Below are positions 23,563-35,921 of a stretch of DNA of 64,000 bases, one piece after another. The notes under the pieces are model-generated. The model saw only the letters and a program-made list of their open reading frames with translations, ran no database searches and was not told the origin of the DNA. The stretch is from Tolypeutes matacus (lineage: Eukaryota; Chordata; Mammalia; Cingulata; Chlamyphoridae), in contig JAKSZT010053764.1 in the NCBI GenBank assembly GCA_026826555.1, forward strand, positions 15,512,282 through 15,576,281. Reading direction: 5' to 3'. Position 1 is the stretch's first letter. The number at the start of each line of letters is the position of its first letter. Position numbers and translations under genes: made by a program.

Positions 23563-23932
23563 TTTTTTTAAAGGTTTAATTATTTATTCCGCCCCCCCCC
23601 CATTGTTTTGGGGTTTGCTATCTGCTCTCTATGTCAATTTGCTGTGTGTTCTTCTGTGTCTGCTTGTCTTCTCTTTAGGCAGCACTGGGAACCGATCCTG
23701 GGACCTTCCAGAATAGGAGAGAGGCACTCTTATGCCTTCTCAGCTCCCTGGTCTGCTGCATCTCTTATTGTCTCTCCTCTGGTTCTCTTTTTGTTGCATC
23801 ATCTTGCTGCGCCAGCTTTCCACTCCGTGCAGACCAGCTTGCCTTCACCAGGAGGCCTGGAGAATCAAACCCTGGACCTCCCATATGGTAGACGGGAGCC
23901 CAGTTGCTTGAGCCACATCCGCTTCTCTCCTT
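23563..23932 (-). repeat. Dimeric DAS SINE
   Basis: Two tRNA-like units on the minus strand; heads near 23,915-23,932 and 23,745. A C10 run at 23,593-23,602 is part of the 3' body. Confidence 0.85.
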
Positions 23933-24775
23933 TCTTTTATTTCCCCTCTGATACTAGTAAGCAAATGCACTTCAAAAACCTATAAAGCACAATTTATCGC
24001 AATATTCATAAAAATGCCATTAAATTGCAAAGTTGCCTTCTAAAGATCCAGGTACTTTGCTTGAGAGAAAAAATCGAGAGAACAATGTAATAATTCCAAC
24101 TGACCTCTGCAAAGGTAAAATATATTTTCAATTGGTTAAAGACTCAAAACTGATCAATTTGAAAATGACTATAAAAAATTGTCTTTCTGAACCCAAAACT
24201 TTTTCATTTTACTTTTATTATTTTTAATACATAAGCAATACATTTTAATTATAGAAAATAGAATAGAAAAATCAATTTCTACCGTATTCTAGAGAAAACC
24301 ACTGTAAAAATTTTATGTACATATTCTAGGCATTTTTCTATGCATATATATTTTTCACTTAAAACTTAACAAAATAACCAGAACAGCATTTCCTTGTCAT
24401 ATATGTGACCCCTGATTAAAGTTTCAGGTAATTTAGCCATTGGATAAATTATATCTACAATGAATTGTCTAAGATTTTGGCTTCCATTTTTTAAGGTGGA
24501 ACAAGACTTTAACAATTGATAAAGTAATCTGAGTACAGAAGCATGCAAGATTTTTATTCCTCCCTTAATTTGGCATTTGTGTGTGTATGATTTGCTTTCA
24601 GAGTTTATCCAAAGTATTCAAATTCATTTTCCCTGAAACAACTCTTTCTCTTTCATGTAATATTGATTTTAAAAAAACATAATTACAAAACAATTACAAT
24701 CAGCATAAAAGTTTTCAGAAAAAAAAACCTACAACTGATTCTTGGTGAGGAGTTAATTCATGGCAAGAGCAGATC
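23933..24775. other. Intergenic, no gene seen
   Basis: AT-rich. No frames or repeats I can name. Confidence 0.4.
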
Positions 24776-24790
24776 AAAATATAGCCTACT

Positions 24791-25254
24791 GGAATATTAT
24801 GCAGCTGTAAGAAGAAATGAAGTCATAAAGCATATGGCAACATGGATGAATCTGGAGGACATTATGTTGAGTGAAGCAAGCCAGACACAAAAGGACAAAT
24901 ACTGTATGAATGCATTACTATGAACCAAATATATTGTGTAATATATTGTTTGATTCACACACACACAAAAAACAAAAAAACAAACAAAAAACAAAACAAC
25001 AACAAAAAAATTTACATGTATCCATTACATTTACTTGAGAAATGTATATATTTATTCATCTGTGCTTTTTAGTTTTTAATTGATTATGTTTTCAATTATT
25101 AAATGAGCAAAATAAAGTTAAAAAAAAAAAATTTAACTGCCAGATAGTTAGAACATCTGGGTCACCTCTTTGTGTTGTTTTGTTGATTGCTGTAGCAGTT
25201 TGACATTGTTTATGAATTCCAAAAATAGATACTGGATTATGTTTGTAAGGAAAA

Positions 25255-25263
<9 letters not shown>
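24791..25263 (+). mobile_element. 5'-truncated L1 with probable 3' transduction
   Basis: 24,791-25,130 is the ORF2 end (stop near 24,921), 3' UTR, AATAAAG and a first poly(A). Then come about 115 bases that are not L1 (25,131-25,247), ending inside an ERVL-like LTR start (TGTAGCAGTTTGACATTG at 25,191), and a second A-run (25,250-25,263). The duplicated target ATATAGCCTACT lies before the L1 (24,779-24,790) and after the second tail (25,293-25,304), not after the first. The whole unit therefore moved together. Confidence 0.8.

Positions 25264-25298
<35 letters not shown>
25262..25298 (+). repeat. (AT)n microsatellite
   Basis: About 18 AT units between the second A-run and the target duplication. 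Confidence 0.95.
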
Positions 25299-25305
25299 CC
25301 TACTG

Positions 25306-25425
25306 ACGGAGCAGGTATAGCTCAGTGGTTGAGCACCTGCTTCCCATGTATGAGGTCCTGGATTCAATCCCTGGTACCTCTAAAAATAATAATAATAATA
25401 AGAAGAAGAAGAAGAAGAAGAAGAA
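25306..25425 (+). repeat. DAS SINE monomer with AAT/AAG-rich tail
   Basis: GGAGCAGGTATAGCTCAGTG head, GGTCCTGGATTCAATCCCTG box B region, then AATAAT and AAGAAG repeats (25,385-25,424). It follows the second copy of the target site and is followed by a third, AACCTACTGG at 25,430-25,439. Confidence 0.9.
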
Positions 25426-25625
25426 AGTAACCTACTGGCCTTGAGAACTTGATAGGTCCTGACCGTCATGTGTTTTACAGGAGGATTACGAAGTGTCAGT
25501 TTATCTGATGTCTTAGTTAACTCAAGCTTGGTTGAGAGAATTTCTACTAAAATACCTCCCAGGAAAATCCTGTTAATTTGCCTTATTATTAGCAGTATAT
25601 TAGAGTGCTGGTCTCTTTCTACCCT

Positions 25626-25760
25626 AGTTCTCAAACTTTAGTGTCCGTAAGAATCACTTGGAGAGCTTGCTGAAAATGGAGATTGTTAACACATTATTCT
25701 AAGAGATTCTGATTTGGGGCAATTCTCAAGAATCTAAAAAATATGACAACAGGCATTTCT
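25626..25760 (-). repeat. MER5A-like hAT element
   Basis: The plus strand opens 'tctcaaactttagtgtccgtaagaatcacttgg' and continues 'aagagattctgatttgggg', the antisense of MER5A. The far end is eroded. Confidence 0.7.
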
Positions 25761-26999
25761 GTAGTCAAAAGATTTATCTCAAGGATGAGATTCTCTGATT
25801 CTCACTTGCTCTCAGATAGTCTTCTAACAAAATTTGGTTATGATAAAATAACTCAGTTCATTTCCCCTCTGATTCAATGTATTATTTCTACTTTCTCAAG
25901 AAAGTAATTTTCTCAGCACAGATTTTCTATGACAAAGATTTTGTTAGTCTAATATTCAGATTTCTTAAAAGTGTCAAGTTGAAGCTAGTTATTTGAAAAC
26001 TCTAAATGCATTTAGCAGTAGAGTCATCAGGTAGAATTTTCACAGAGCTGGATTAGGATTAGGAGGTAACTCAAGGAACTCAGAATCTTGACTATAATAT
26101 TAAACAATTTCAGAGTGACAACCTCCCCTTAGTTTTCACACAAGTCATTTTGCCATTAACCTGAATTTAAGTAAGCCCACAGCCAGGTAAATATAGGGAT
26201 TTATTCTCTAAAAACCATGTCTCTAATTAAGTTGAAGACGTTAACATTTGAATTTGCAATAAGTAGGAGACAATGCCCATTATACCCTAAAAATAAATAA
26301 ATAAATAAATAAAAATAAATAAATCACCCATTTCTCCTTGGAAAGCAGAAAATCAGAGTTAATTTATTGCCACCTTTAGAGTTTCAGGGGTTACATTCAT
26401 CTTGACTAAATTGCAGTGTAGCTACACAGAGAAGAGGAGGGGTTATTTATTGGATTTTCTCACTGCTTCATCAAGGTTGAGGGATGTACTCAACTGCAAA
26501 GGAATATGCTTTTTTTATTGGGATGAATGTTTTCTTAACTTTCCTTTCCAAGTTAGGGCACTGAGTTGGCCTGGAGAACTAGGTCTGGCTTACTGAAATC
26601 AATGGATGTCAGGAAAAGAATGCCCAGGGATCAGGGCAGAGGGGTCAGGGCAGAGTTTAAATCTGAAGAGACTGTTACTTTGGGAGGGGCTTTATTATAA
26701 GGTGCTTGAGGCTTCTGTCTGTATGTCAGGTAGGAGCTGTTAAAGGCCCCAGCCTACTCAGAGAAATGCGGGACTAATTATACGTGTGTATCAGTTTGAA
26801 AGTCTAGGGCTTCACAGATGTGGACATTTGGTGAGAGAATCATCCTAGGGAACAAAGGATTGGCATCAGAGGGGGAGACTCTTAGTAACATTCAACAGAT
26901 AAGGGAAATAACATTCATTGAATGATTTTGTATATACATCTCATTCAATACTATCATCATTTCTCAAGAAGTCACCAAATAGTTGAAATAAATGGCAGT
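25761..26999. other. Intergenic, no gene seen
   Basis: Contains an (AAAT)n run at about 26,288-26,322 and otherwise nothing I can support. Confidence 0.4.
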
Positions 27000-29900
27000 A
27001 AAGTCACAATTAATGAAGCTTTCACCTGTGGATAACTGAGAGGCAATGTGAGGCAGTAGGCAAGACTCTGGGAGATCAATATGTGGAAAATGATAATTTT
27101 AAGGATTGTGGCATGGGATGATTGCTTTTGGTGTCAGTGGAAGCCTTACAAAAAGAAAATAGTAGGCTCAGGGAAGCTTATTGATAACTTAAGAAATCCT
27201 CTGAAGCCCAGAGGTCTCAATGACAGTATGGCCTCAGGATAGACAGGGTTGCAAATTAGATCCAGATTATAATTATAAGGGCAGTAGAGATGTAAAGAAA
27301 ATTAAATGTTCAGTCTCAAAGGATATACTATACTAAAGCCAGGACCCTGGTAGGAAAGCACAAAGCCCCAGGAGAAGGATGTTTGAATGGATAAACCTAA
27401 GAATCCTGAACTGAGAAAAATCTTCCTGAACGTCTGCGGGCCTTTTGCCCCTTGACAAAGGAAAATAGCCTCCTTTTGCCTAGAGACTGTGCAATGACCT
27501 CACCTGAAGCAGGTGCCTCATAAGATGATGTTTGTTCTCCTCAAAATCTGCCTCTTCCCCCATATCCTTGCCTCTAGGTAGTAACCAGGATCATGATTCA
27601 GCACAATCTGAAAGGGAAAGTACAGTCCCTTACAAGGGAAATAGCCTGCCTATCAACTCCATGACAGGATCTGGCCCTTATTTACCAAGAGGAAAACAGA
27701 GGAATATGTATGGGAATGGATTTTGAGGATATCAGATTGGAGGGCAGATTGGATGGGGAGAATTCTTTGGTGTGGGGCATTTTCCCCATGACTCAGGATG
27801 GGTCCAAATATACTGTCAGGTTGGCTCCTTAAAGCTTGGACATGATAATGGCCTAGAGTATGTGAGGTGAAGTTGTCAGACATCTTGGCACTATATTGAG
27901 CAAAGGAATCCTATGGCTTAGGGAAGTAGGGATGTTAGACTGGGTTTTCTATGTATGACCTGAGAATGCATCACTGATCATGTTCTCTGGGATGGTCCAT
28001 AAGACATTCTCATCTCTAAGACAATAGGAAATGTACTAGTGCATTTAAGTTTCTTAAGGAAGCTTGGTGGTGCCTATTCTTTACAGGCCATGCCTGCAGA
28101 TGTGGCCATGGAATTACTCTGCCTAATATCAATAGAGATGATGGGATTACAGGATGACAGACACCAGTAGCAGCACTGAACTCTCAGAGGCAAGAGTGGG
28201 CATAATTACGTTAATGGGTATCAAGGCCAGAGTGGTAATCAGGGGGCCTTTTTCTGCACAGATCTGTGGTGATTTTAGGGGCAAGATAGAAGGACAACTA
28301 ACCAGGACATTGCTTGATTTGTATAACAAAAGAAAAGCAAGAGCTGGAAAGCAGAAAGCCGACATCAGTACTGCAATGGGAAAAACACCCATCTTCTAGA
28401 GCTAAAACACAGATCCAGAGTCCACTGATTGAAGGGGAGACCAGGTCTCCTTGAGAAAGAACCTAGCAATGCCGCCAGAGTATATATGTGTTTTACTTTC
28501 CTGGCTGCTAAAGCAAATGCCGTACAATGGATTGACTTAATTTATTGGGTCATGGTTTTGAAGTTAGGAAAAGTCCAAAATCAAAACATCCTTGCAAGGC
28601 AGTGCTTTCTCCCTGAAGACTGTGGCCTTCTGGGGCTGGTTACCGGGGATCCTCGGTCCTTGGTTTTTCTGTAACATGGCGATGTACATGGCAGTATCTC
28701 TTTTTCTTCCTAGATTTCATTGACTTCCAGCTTCTGGTTATTCTCTGTAGTTTCTTTCTCCCTGTGTCCAATTTTCTTTGCTTATAAGGACTTCAGCCCT
28801 ATTGGATTAAGGCCCACCCTCATTCAGTTTGGGTGTCCCTTGACTAATAACACCTTCAAAGGTCCTAATCACAAATGAGTAAAGCATGGGAGGCTGTGCT
28901 AATAAAATGAAACGGATGAGATAAGCCTTGAGGGCCACGGCAGGGAGTTGGGATTTTTGTAATATTGGTATGCTTGTTTGCTAATTAGATTGCATTTAGA
29001 ACTGTGGAACCTTAAGTGGGAGATGACTTGGGACTTTGAGATAGATCTGCAAAGCTTTGAAAGGACAGGAAGACCTGCAAGCAGGGGCTTGAGATTTCAG
29101 CCAGTCTGTGGTCAAGCAGAGGTCAAAGTAGGCCAAAGTATGAGGATGGTCAAGGAGATGTCATGTCCCTGAGAAAGGAGCTTTTCTATAATATGATCCA
29201 ATAATGCACATCCCTGGGCCTGGAACTGAAAACATAGACCTCCTCCAACTAATCCAAGAGCTGGGCAGGAGGTAGAAAGCTGCATACTTTGCTATGAGGC
29301 TGAAAATCTAGCCATGTATCCTTTTGTGTTTCATGGTGTCTTAGCGTCACTCACGAACACCCTGAAGTTCTTTGTAGCAGTGCCTTTGGGCAACCTCATT
29401 TATTCCCTATCTTCTTGTGAATGGAGGCCCAGTTTGCCTGATCCCTGTTTCTGTAATCCCAACCTTGACCTTTGGGTTATGGATTAGCTCTTTGTTTTAT
29501 CAGCTTTCAGATGTAAACTTTTCCTAATGGATTCTGATTTAGCTGTTTCATCTGACCTCCTGATACCACATGGGAAACACTGTTCATTTCTGACCACTTG
29601 GAATCTCACCTGTACCTTAGCTAGAACAACCTCTGCCTCCAAGCAAGAAAAAAATTCAACATTTTGTTGTGAGCCCCTGAATTCAGAGCAACCTGCTTGG
29701 TTGCCCTGGCAACAAGGCAACGGTTCTGCTTTTCTTCAGTCCCTGGGCCTGAGGAATATGACACTACAGAAGGAAAATTCAGATCCCTGAAGACAGGTTC
29801 CTGCTGTATTTACCTGGTCAGTGGAGGTTGGGATAGAGATACATACCCTGCTTTCACAAATACTGGAGCTAGCAGCTGCTGTGGGCAGCCCAAGCTCACT

Positions 29901-30400
29901 CTCATTCATTTATCCAGACAAATTTAGAGTCAATTCAGCAAAACTCTCTGAAATCAAGCAGCCATAATGATTCACGGATATCTAGAGCTTTGGTTGGGGT
30001 TGGGGTTGGAGGTGAGGGTGAGGCACAAACTGTGTTTCTAACATCCTTCAGTTTAGGAGTTTTGGAGGGTGATAGCCTGCTCCTGAAACCCAATAGCCAT
30101 TTTTTAGAGGGAGGTAATGAAGTCCCACCTACCAGACTGGTAAGCATTGCTCACCCACCAGGAGACAGGGTTGACATCTGTGGAGCTTTCTCAGCTCTCC
30201 TGGGGAAGATGAGGAGAGATGATCCATGCTTCCACCACATTTCAGCCACAGTCTTAAGAGAGGATTACGTAATGAACTACCTCAGGTCACCAGACTTGAG
30301 CATCCCAATATTAACAGGCCTCTGTACAAGGCTAGAGGTGGGACTAGCACATAGCCATGCCTCCTCTTTCTTTTGGGTGGTAGCAGGGTCACTTCCTGAG
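27000..30400 (+). repeat. Probable old MaLR/ERVL internal sequence
   Basis: Blocks such as 'ggattacaggatgacagacaccag' style text at 28,145-28,170 and 'agacaggttcctgctgtatttacctggtcagtggagg' at 29,791-29,827 resemble the internal (gag-like) part of MaLR retroelements on the plus strand. Open frames at 29,527-29,790 and 29,990-30,406 are fragments without a linked start or motif. A minus-strand LTR interrupts it at 28,485-28,880. Assignment is from memory of the family and the limits are uncertain. Confidence 0.4.
28485..28880 (-). mobile_element. MaLR-type LTR
   Basis: 'cctggctgctaaagcaaatgccgtacaatgg', 'tttctttgcttataaggacttcagcc' and 'ggattaaggcccaccctcattcag' match the antisense LTR at 35,525-35,921. 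Both read as MLT1/MST-like on the minus strand. Confidence 0.65.
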
Positions 30401-30794
30401 GTGTGAGTTTGTGTGTGCATGCACACCCATCCTTTTCTCCTCATTCCCTAAGCAGGGCAGATTTATCTCTGTAAGTCACTATGCCTGTTCCTTATATAGA
30501 CTGCATTATACCTACTCTACTTCTAAAAGAGCCTTGAATAGGGAATGTCTATTGCACAAAAAGTATATATTATTTTAATTTTAAGGATTTGTTACTGGCA
30601 ACAATATTCAAGAAGGAGGCCTTCCTCTGGAAAATGTCCTCTCTCCTCAGAGAAACCTTTGGAAGTGTTTTGTACATGATGCTTGTACTGTAAAGATATT
30701 CCTGGGCAATCCTTGTAATAGTGGCTAATATTTGATAGTAGCAGTAGGACTTCTGCCATTTGGGAAGCAATAGAGTGGCTGAAAGTTTAGCTTT

Positions 30795-31012
30795 GAGTCA
30801 GAGTCAAAGCCTAACTTTGTCAAATGTCCTCTCTGATATTTGCAAGGTGTGAGGAATTGGGCAAGTTCCTTAATTACTCTGCCTTAATTTCCTAATTTGT
30901 AAAATGGGGTATTACTTCCTTCCTCAAAGGGCTCTTGTGGAGATTAAATAAAATAATCTATGTAAAGCCCTTGGCACATAGCAAGTGCTCAACTGCATGT
31001 TACCAAGGTTTA
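30795..31012 (+). repeat. MIR element
   Basis: 'gggcaagttccttaattactctgcc', 'tttgtaaaatgggg', 'gagattaaataaaataatctatgtaaagcccttggcac' in MIR order; one of the better preserved MIR copies here. Confidence 0.8.
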
Positions 31013-32683
31013 TTGGACTTTATCTTCATCCTCACACTTATGAATGTTCTTTAAATATTTCCTGAATATTTCTTATATGTACAAATGTTTGTTACCCCCC
31101 ACTGCTTTACTTGGAAAACGTTGTTTGATTAAAGAAGCTATTTTCAAATCATGATATGGTTTCTTTTTTTTTTTTTCTTTCCAGAAAAACTTACAATGTA
31201 GAAATATTTTCATGTGCTACAATTGATTGCATTGATTTGCTAAGGAACTCCAAAAAGAATAAATATGATTTGGTGGATTGCTTGCATACAAACAAGGAGC
31301 TCGCTAAGTAATGGCATTCCTTCCGCGTTAACTATACTTTTAGCTTCACTGAGAAGACTACATGAATCATTCTCTTTCTGTCTCTCTGCCTCTCTCTCAC
31401 CACCCACCTACATACACAGACACATACACACACAGTTGATTATAATAAAGAATCCAATCATTTATAAACTTAGGCTACGGAAATATGCTAAAGTAGCTTA
31501 AATAGTTTAATCTAAATTTAGTTAAACTTAATTCTCTGAACTTCAATAAAAAAGTAAACTTTAAAAAGATATACATTGGTAGTTTTCATGATCAAAAAGC
31601 CCAAAGAAGCTAAAATTAAGCTTTTTTCTGACTTTTACTTTTTCTATCAAACTTCTAAGCAAGTAAGACACAAAACTTTTGCTTTGACTCTATAGGAATC
31701 AATGGATGTGCTGCTCAGTGGCCTCATAATCCTTTAAAGCCTGGGCAGAAGGAAGGAACATATTTCTTGATCTCTAGAATGATCAAAAGGCAATAAGAGA
31801 AAGCTCTCAAGCAAAAAGGACACACAATCTTTCCTTGTTCTGTGAACCTAACAGTATCTTCCTCCCTCATTTAAGAGTTGCACAGGCAGTCCCCACATAA
31901 GTATGGGCAGAATTCCAGTGGTTCATTTGCAAAAGTGAGTTATGTAGAATTCAGAATGCATTTCCCATAGAAACCATATTATGCATGGTAGTTAGCTGTG
32001 TTTAAACATAATGCTCTGAAGTAGAGTTCCAATAGAACTACAAGACTCAGATACCAGATAACAGTGTTTCTACAGAGAGATGGGTTCAAGGGTCCAATTA
32101 GGGATGCCAGGAATGGAGAACCCTTCCCTCTCCCACCTTCCTCCACTTCTGGGCCTCTTGCCTGGAGAAAAGGTGCCGATGTGCTGTTTGGGAGGAGTGT
32201 AATGAGGTGTGGGCTGGAGGATTTTGGAGTTTGAGGGCTAGGGTCTGAGGCATTGTGGGAAACTGGGAATTCTTTGTTGCTCAACTTTGGGGCAGCTTCT
32301 GAGTCATTTCCTTTTTTTTTTTTTTTCCTGCCCACTGACCCCAATAATTCATCCTCTTGCTTCTCCTTTTGCTACCGCAAATCTGTCCCTTCAGAGAAGG
32401 AATTCTTTCTTCTTGCTTTGGATCAAAACAAGGAGTCTCTTCTGCTTGCCATGCACTGAAGTGAATACATAGACTTTGTCAGATTTTCTATGGAGTTACA
32501 AAAAATTTTCTCTTTGACTTCTTTCATGTATTGCAAGTAAACTCTACAGATTAAGGTAAAAAAAAAACAACAAAAAAAAAACCTTAAGACTTTTTTCCAC
32601 TTAAGAAACTGGTGGGAGGTTTATGTATTAATATGTTTCAGGGGGAATCCTAGATTTAGTTTTTCATAGCATTTCATCAAGAG
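31013..32683. other. Intergenic, no gene seen
   Basis: Short CT- and CA-rich stretch at about 31,375-31,436. Otherwise nothing I can name. Confidence 0.4.
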
Positions 32684-32691
32684 TTGTGGTG

Positions 32692-32806
32692 GCAGGGAGC
32701 CCTGTATGTTATGCATGTTTGTTTTGTGAGTTCACAATGATTACTACATACTTGTATATGTATGTTCATGTATGAATGATATACTTCAATAAAATAAAAT
32801 AAAAAA
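32692..32806 (+). mobile_element. Very short 5'-truncated L1 with 8-bp target duplication
   Basis: Only the last 115 bases of an L1 3' UTR, ending 'atatacttcaataaaataaaat'. TTGTGGTG flanks it at 32684-32691 and 32807-32814. Confidence 0.8.
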
Positions 32807-32814
32807 TTGTGGTG

Positions 32815-34640
32815 TCAGATGGAGGTTTGGAAGTGAAGTGCATGACAGTAGGGTTAGTGTGGTATAAAATAGGGTGAAATGACACTATGAGCATCACCCC
32901 CTAGTGTTGAGAAGAAGCTGGGGCGGGGGGGCGCATAGAATGGGGGATGGTGGCTGGGGGAAGATGTGTCTTACATATTTCCTTTTTATTCCTTTGCCCT
33001 TAATCCCCATCTGCAGGGCCAAAAGGCCAAGATACTGGGTCAGACCTACCCAGAGACTGCTGGGTGACATACTTAAGAAAATTCAAGAGGCAGCATCCAG
33101 GTGTGAAACCAAAATCAAAAGCCAGGTAAATAGTCCATAACCAGGAAGTCATTGAAAGAGAGCAGAGAAAGAGGTGAAATCCAAGATAAGGGAGGGATGG
33201 CACCTTGTAGGACCTTAATGCCATTCTGATGACTTTGGTTTTTACTCTGAAGGAGATGGGAGGCAGCAAGAAGGTGGGATAGGTAACTAGGCCAAAGTGA
33301 GGTTCCAAAAGGAAGGAAGAGCCTGGAGAAACTCCCAAGGTATTGCCTGGGGGAGAACTATAAACATTTTGCTTGGAACACGTAGCTTGAATGCCACGTC
33401 CAAAGGTCAAAGGCATGCTCAAAGTTGGAAGTGCAGAGCCAAAGTCTGGAGCCATACAAAGGCAGAGTTCAGAGAAAGAAGGGAAGTTCAAAGTGATGAC
33501 AGGTCAGGTATAAATTAGACGGTGTCCAGGATTATTGCTGCAGAGGTTGCCCATACTCTCCAGCCTATGGGAAGCACTCCATGAAAGGCCCTGGTGAAGA
33601 CGAGGGGCTGGGATATACTTGAGATGGGAAGCTAAGCTCCACAACCATTTTCCTGGCCCTAGAACTCTTCATGGTATTAAGTACAGTGGGGGGCCAAGGT
33701 ACAAACCAGCAGAGACCTACTATTTCTGCTATGTACTCTGGCTTCCCAGCTCATGTTTTCTGGGCTGAGAGATATTAGGTGAAAGTGGGTCAGTACTACA
33801 TGGACTAGAATTAGCAAAGATCATTGGAAGACAGGAATGAATATGTGAGGATTGGAATGATTATATATGAGCTTTCATAGGGTGGATAAAATTTTTTACT
33901 ATGCTGAGGAAGCCATTTTCAGGCTTTGGGTAGTGTTGAATGGAACAGATATTCTAGAAGTGCCCAACAGCACCCCAGTGCTACCTCAGCCTAGTGCTCA
34001 TGGAATCCAACTCTGTGCTCACTGGTACATTTGAAGGTATTTTATGTCAATGGCCAAGCTGTGGTTCTTCCAGGTGCCCCTACTAGGGTGGTATATTGCT
34101 CAGTAATTTGGGAATTAAGGGTAAATAATGGTCTGGAAGGTAGAAGTGCTATGGAATGGTATCTGTTGAGTAGCGGAGGAATGCAGCCCGTTTTTTTTTC
34201 CCAGTCAATTATTATCTGGGATTTTAGTGGTGGTAAGGAAACGTTGACCAGCCAAACTCTCTGAGAAGTGTTTATGGGCTGCCATGGAGAGAGGCAGTGC
34301 CCTTTGCTTGTGTTTGTGGAGCCTGGGTTGAGGGACCATTTTGAAGGGCAACTTCCTATTGCCTGGTTTCTAAGTCAATATTAGGATATTGGAAGCCACA
34401 CTACAAAGTCAAAAATGTAACAAAATAAAAAGGAAGGGTTACCCATAATAAAAAAAAAAAAAAAAAAAAGGAAGGGGCTAAGTAAGCTATGAAGCCAAGC
34501 TAATTAGGGAGCAATCAATTTTCTTCAGTACTTTATATAAAGTGGTCAGAGCCTTTGTAAATAGCCATCCTGAGTTTTAAGCTACATGGTAATATATGGG
34601 TGCTTATGTTATTGTTTAATTTTTTTCATATGAACATAAT
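32815..34640. other. Intergenic, no gene seen
   Basis: The longest minus-strand frame (33,000-33,491, 163 codons) has no recognisable domain and no linked signal. A poly(A) run lies at 34,449-34,469. Confidence 0.4.
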
Positions 34641-34649
34641 AAGCTCTAT

Positions 34650-34752
34650 GAACAAAGAGACTTTTTGTTTGTTTTGCCCACTGATGTATCCCCAGCACCT
34701 AAACAGTGCCTAGCAGGTAGTAGGTGCCCAATAAATACTTATTGAACAAATA
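34650..34752 (+). repeat. L2 3' end
   Basis: 'ttgcccactgatgtatccccagcacctaaacagtgcc', 'agtaggtgcccaataaatacttattgaa': the conserved L2 terminus. Confidence 0.8.
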
Positions 34753-34794
34753 AAATCTTTCACAATTAAAAAACTTCACTGGCCAGAAGCTAGT

Positions 34795-35508
34795 TGTCAT
34801 AGTTTGGAGCTGTATGTACCCCAGAAAAACATGTTCTTAGACTTAGCCCATTCCTGTGGGTGTGAACCCATTCTAAGTAGGACTTTTTGATGAGGTTACT
34901 TCAGTAAAGTTGGGGCCCACCCCCATCAGGATAGATCTTTTTTTTTTTTAGGGGGTGGAGATTGAACCCGGGACCTCTTATGTGGGAAGCTGGTGCTCAA
35001 CCACTGAGTCACATTGTTGCCTTCCCTGAGTTGGTCTTTGTGTTTGCTTGTTGTTTTTTGTTTATTGGGTTTTTTTTTGTTTTTTTTTTCCCTTTTTTTC
35101 TAGGAGGCACCGGGGACCAAACCTAGGATCTTCCAAGTGGGAAGCAGGTGCTCAAACACTTGAGCCACATCTGCTCCCTAGGATGGGTCTTAATACCATT
35201 CCTGGAGTCCTTCATAAGCAGAGTGAAATTCAGACAGAGAAAAAAAGCCATAGAAAGTAAGAAGTTGAAATTCAAGGGAACCCAGAAGAGAATGGAGAGG
35301 CCAGGAAAGACCACCACGTGCATTGCCATGTGACAGAGGAGCCAAGGACCAAGGATTGCTGGCAGCCAGCCCCAGAATGCCAGTTTTCAGGAAGCAAACA
35401 TTGCTTTGATGATGAATTGATTTGGACTTTCTCTTAGCCTCAAAACTGTGAGCTTTTAAAATTCCCATTGTTTAAGTCAACACATTGCATGCCAAGAAAA
35501 CTAAAGCA
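34795..35508 (+). mobile_element. MaLR-type LTR split by a dimeric SINE
   Basis: Opens TGTCATAGTTTGGAGCTGTA, closes 'gaaaactaaagca'. CTAGT (34790-34794) and CCAGT (35509-35513) look like its 5-bp target duplication with one change. A dimeric SINE interrupts it at 34,938-35,179. Confidence 0.8.
34938..35179 (-). repeat. Dimeric DAS SINE inside the LTR
   Basis: Two tRNA-like minus-strand units (34,938-35,025 and 35,072-35,179). The flanks AGGATAGATCT and AGGATGGGTCT (34929-34939, 35180-35190) match with two changes, so both units came as one insertion. Confidence 0.75.
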
Positions 35509-35524
35509 CCAGTTAATGAGATAC

Positions 35525-35921
35525 TCAGTCTGCCAGGCTGCTGTAACAAAGAGCCACAGCCTAACTGGCTTGAACAACAGGAATTTATTGTCTCTTAGGT
35601 TGGAGAAGGTGTCAGGAGGATCATGCTTTCTTCGAAGTCTATAGTGTTCTGGTGATGGCTTGCTGGCAATCCACTAACAAACTCTTCCTTCTTCACACAC
35701 TATCTCTACATGCTATCTCTTTCCCCATCTGTTTCCTACTGGATGTCCAAATTTCCTCTGCTTATAAGGACTCTAGTCATATTGAATTAAGGCCCACCTG
35801 ATTCAGTTTATCCTCAACTTAACATCTTCAAAGATTCTATTTACAACTGGGTTCATTTCTACAAGATTAGGCATTAGGAGTTGAACATGTCTTTGTTAGG
35901 GATAGGATTCAGTCCATAACA
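35525..35921 (-). mobile_element. MaLR-type LTR
   Basis: On the minus strand begins TGTTATGGACTGAATCC (35,921) and runs through 'aaagacatgttcaactcctaatg' and 'gaattaaggcccacctgattcag' (plus strand). MLT1/MST-like. Confidence 0.75.

Noticed and set aside
28154..28399. 81-codon frames on both strands
   Set aside because: Mirror-image frames in old MaLR-like sequence with no recognisable protein.
33000..33491. 163-codon minus-strand open frame
   Set aside because: No domain, no signal, no codon or context support. Long frames of this size are expected by chance in 64 kb.
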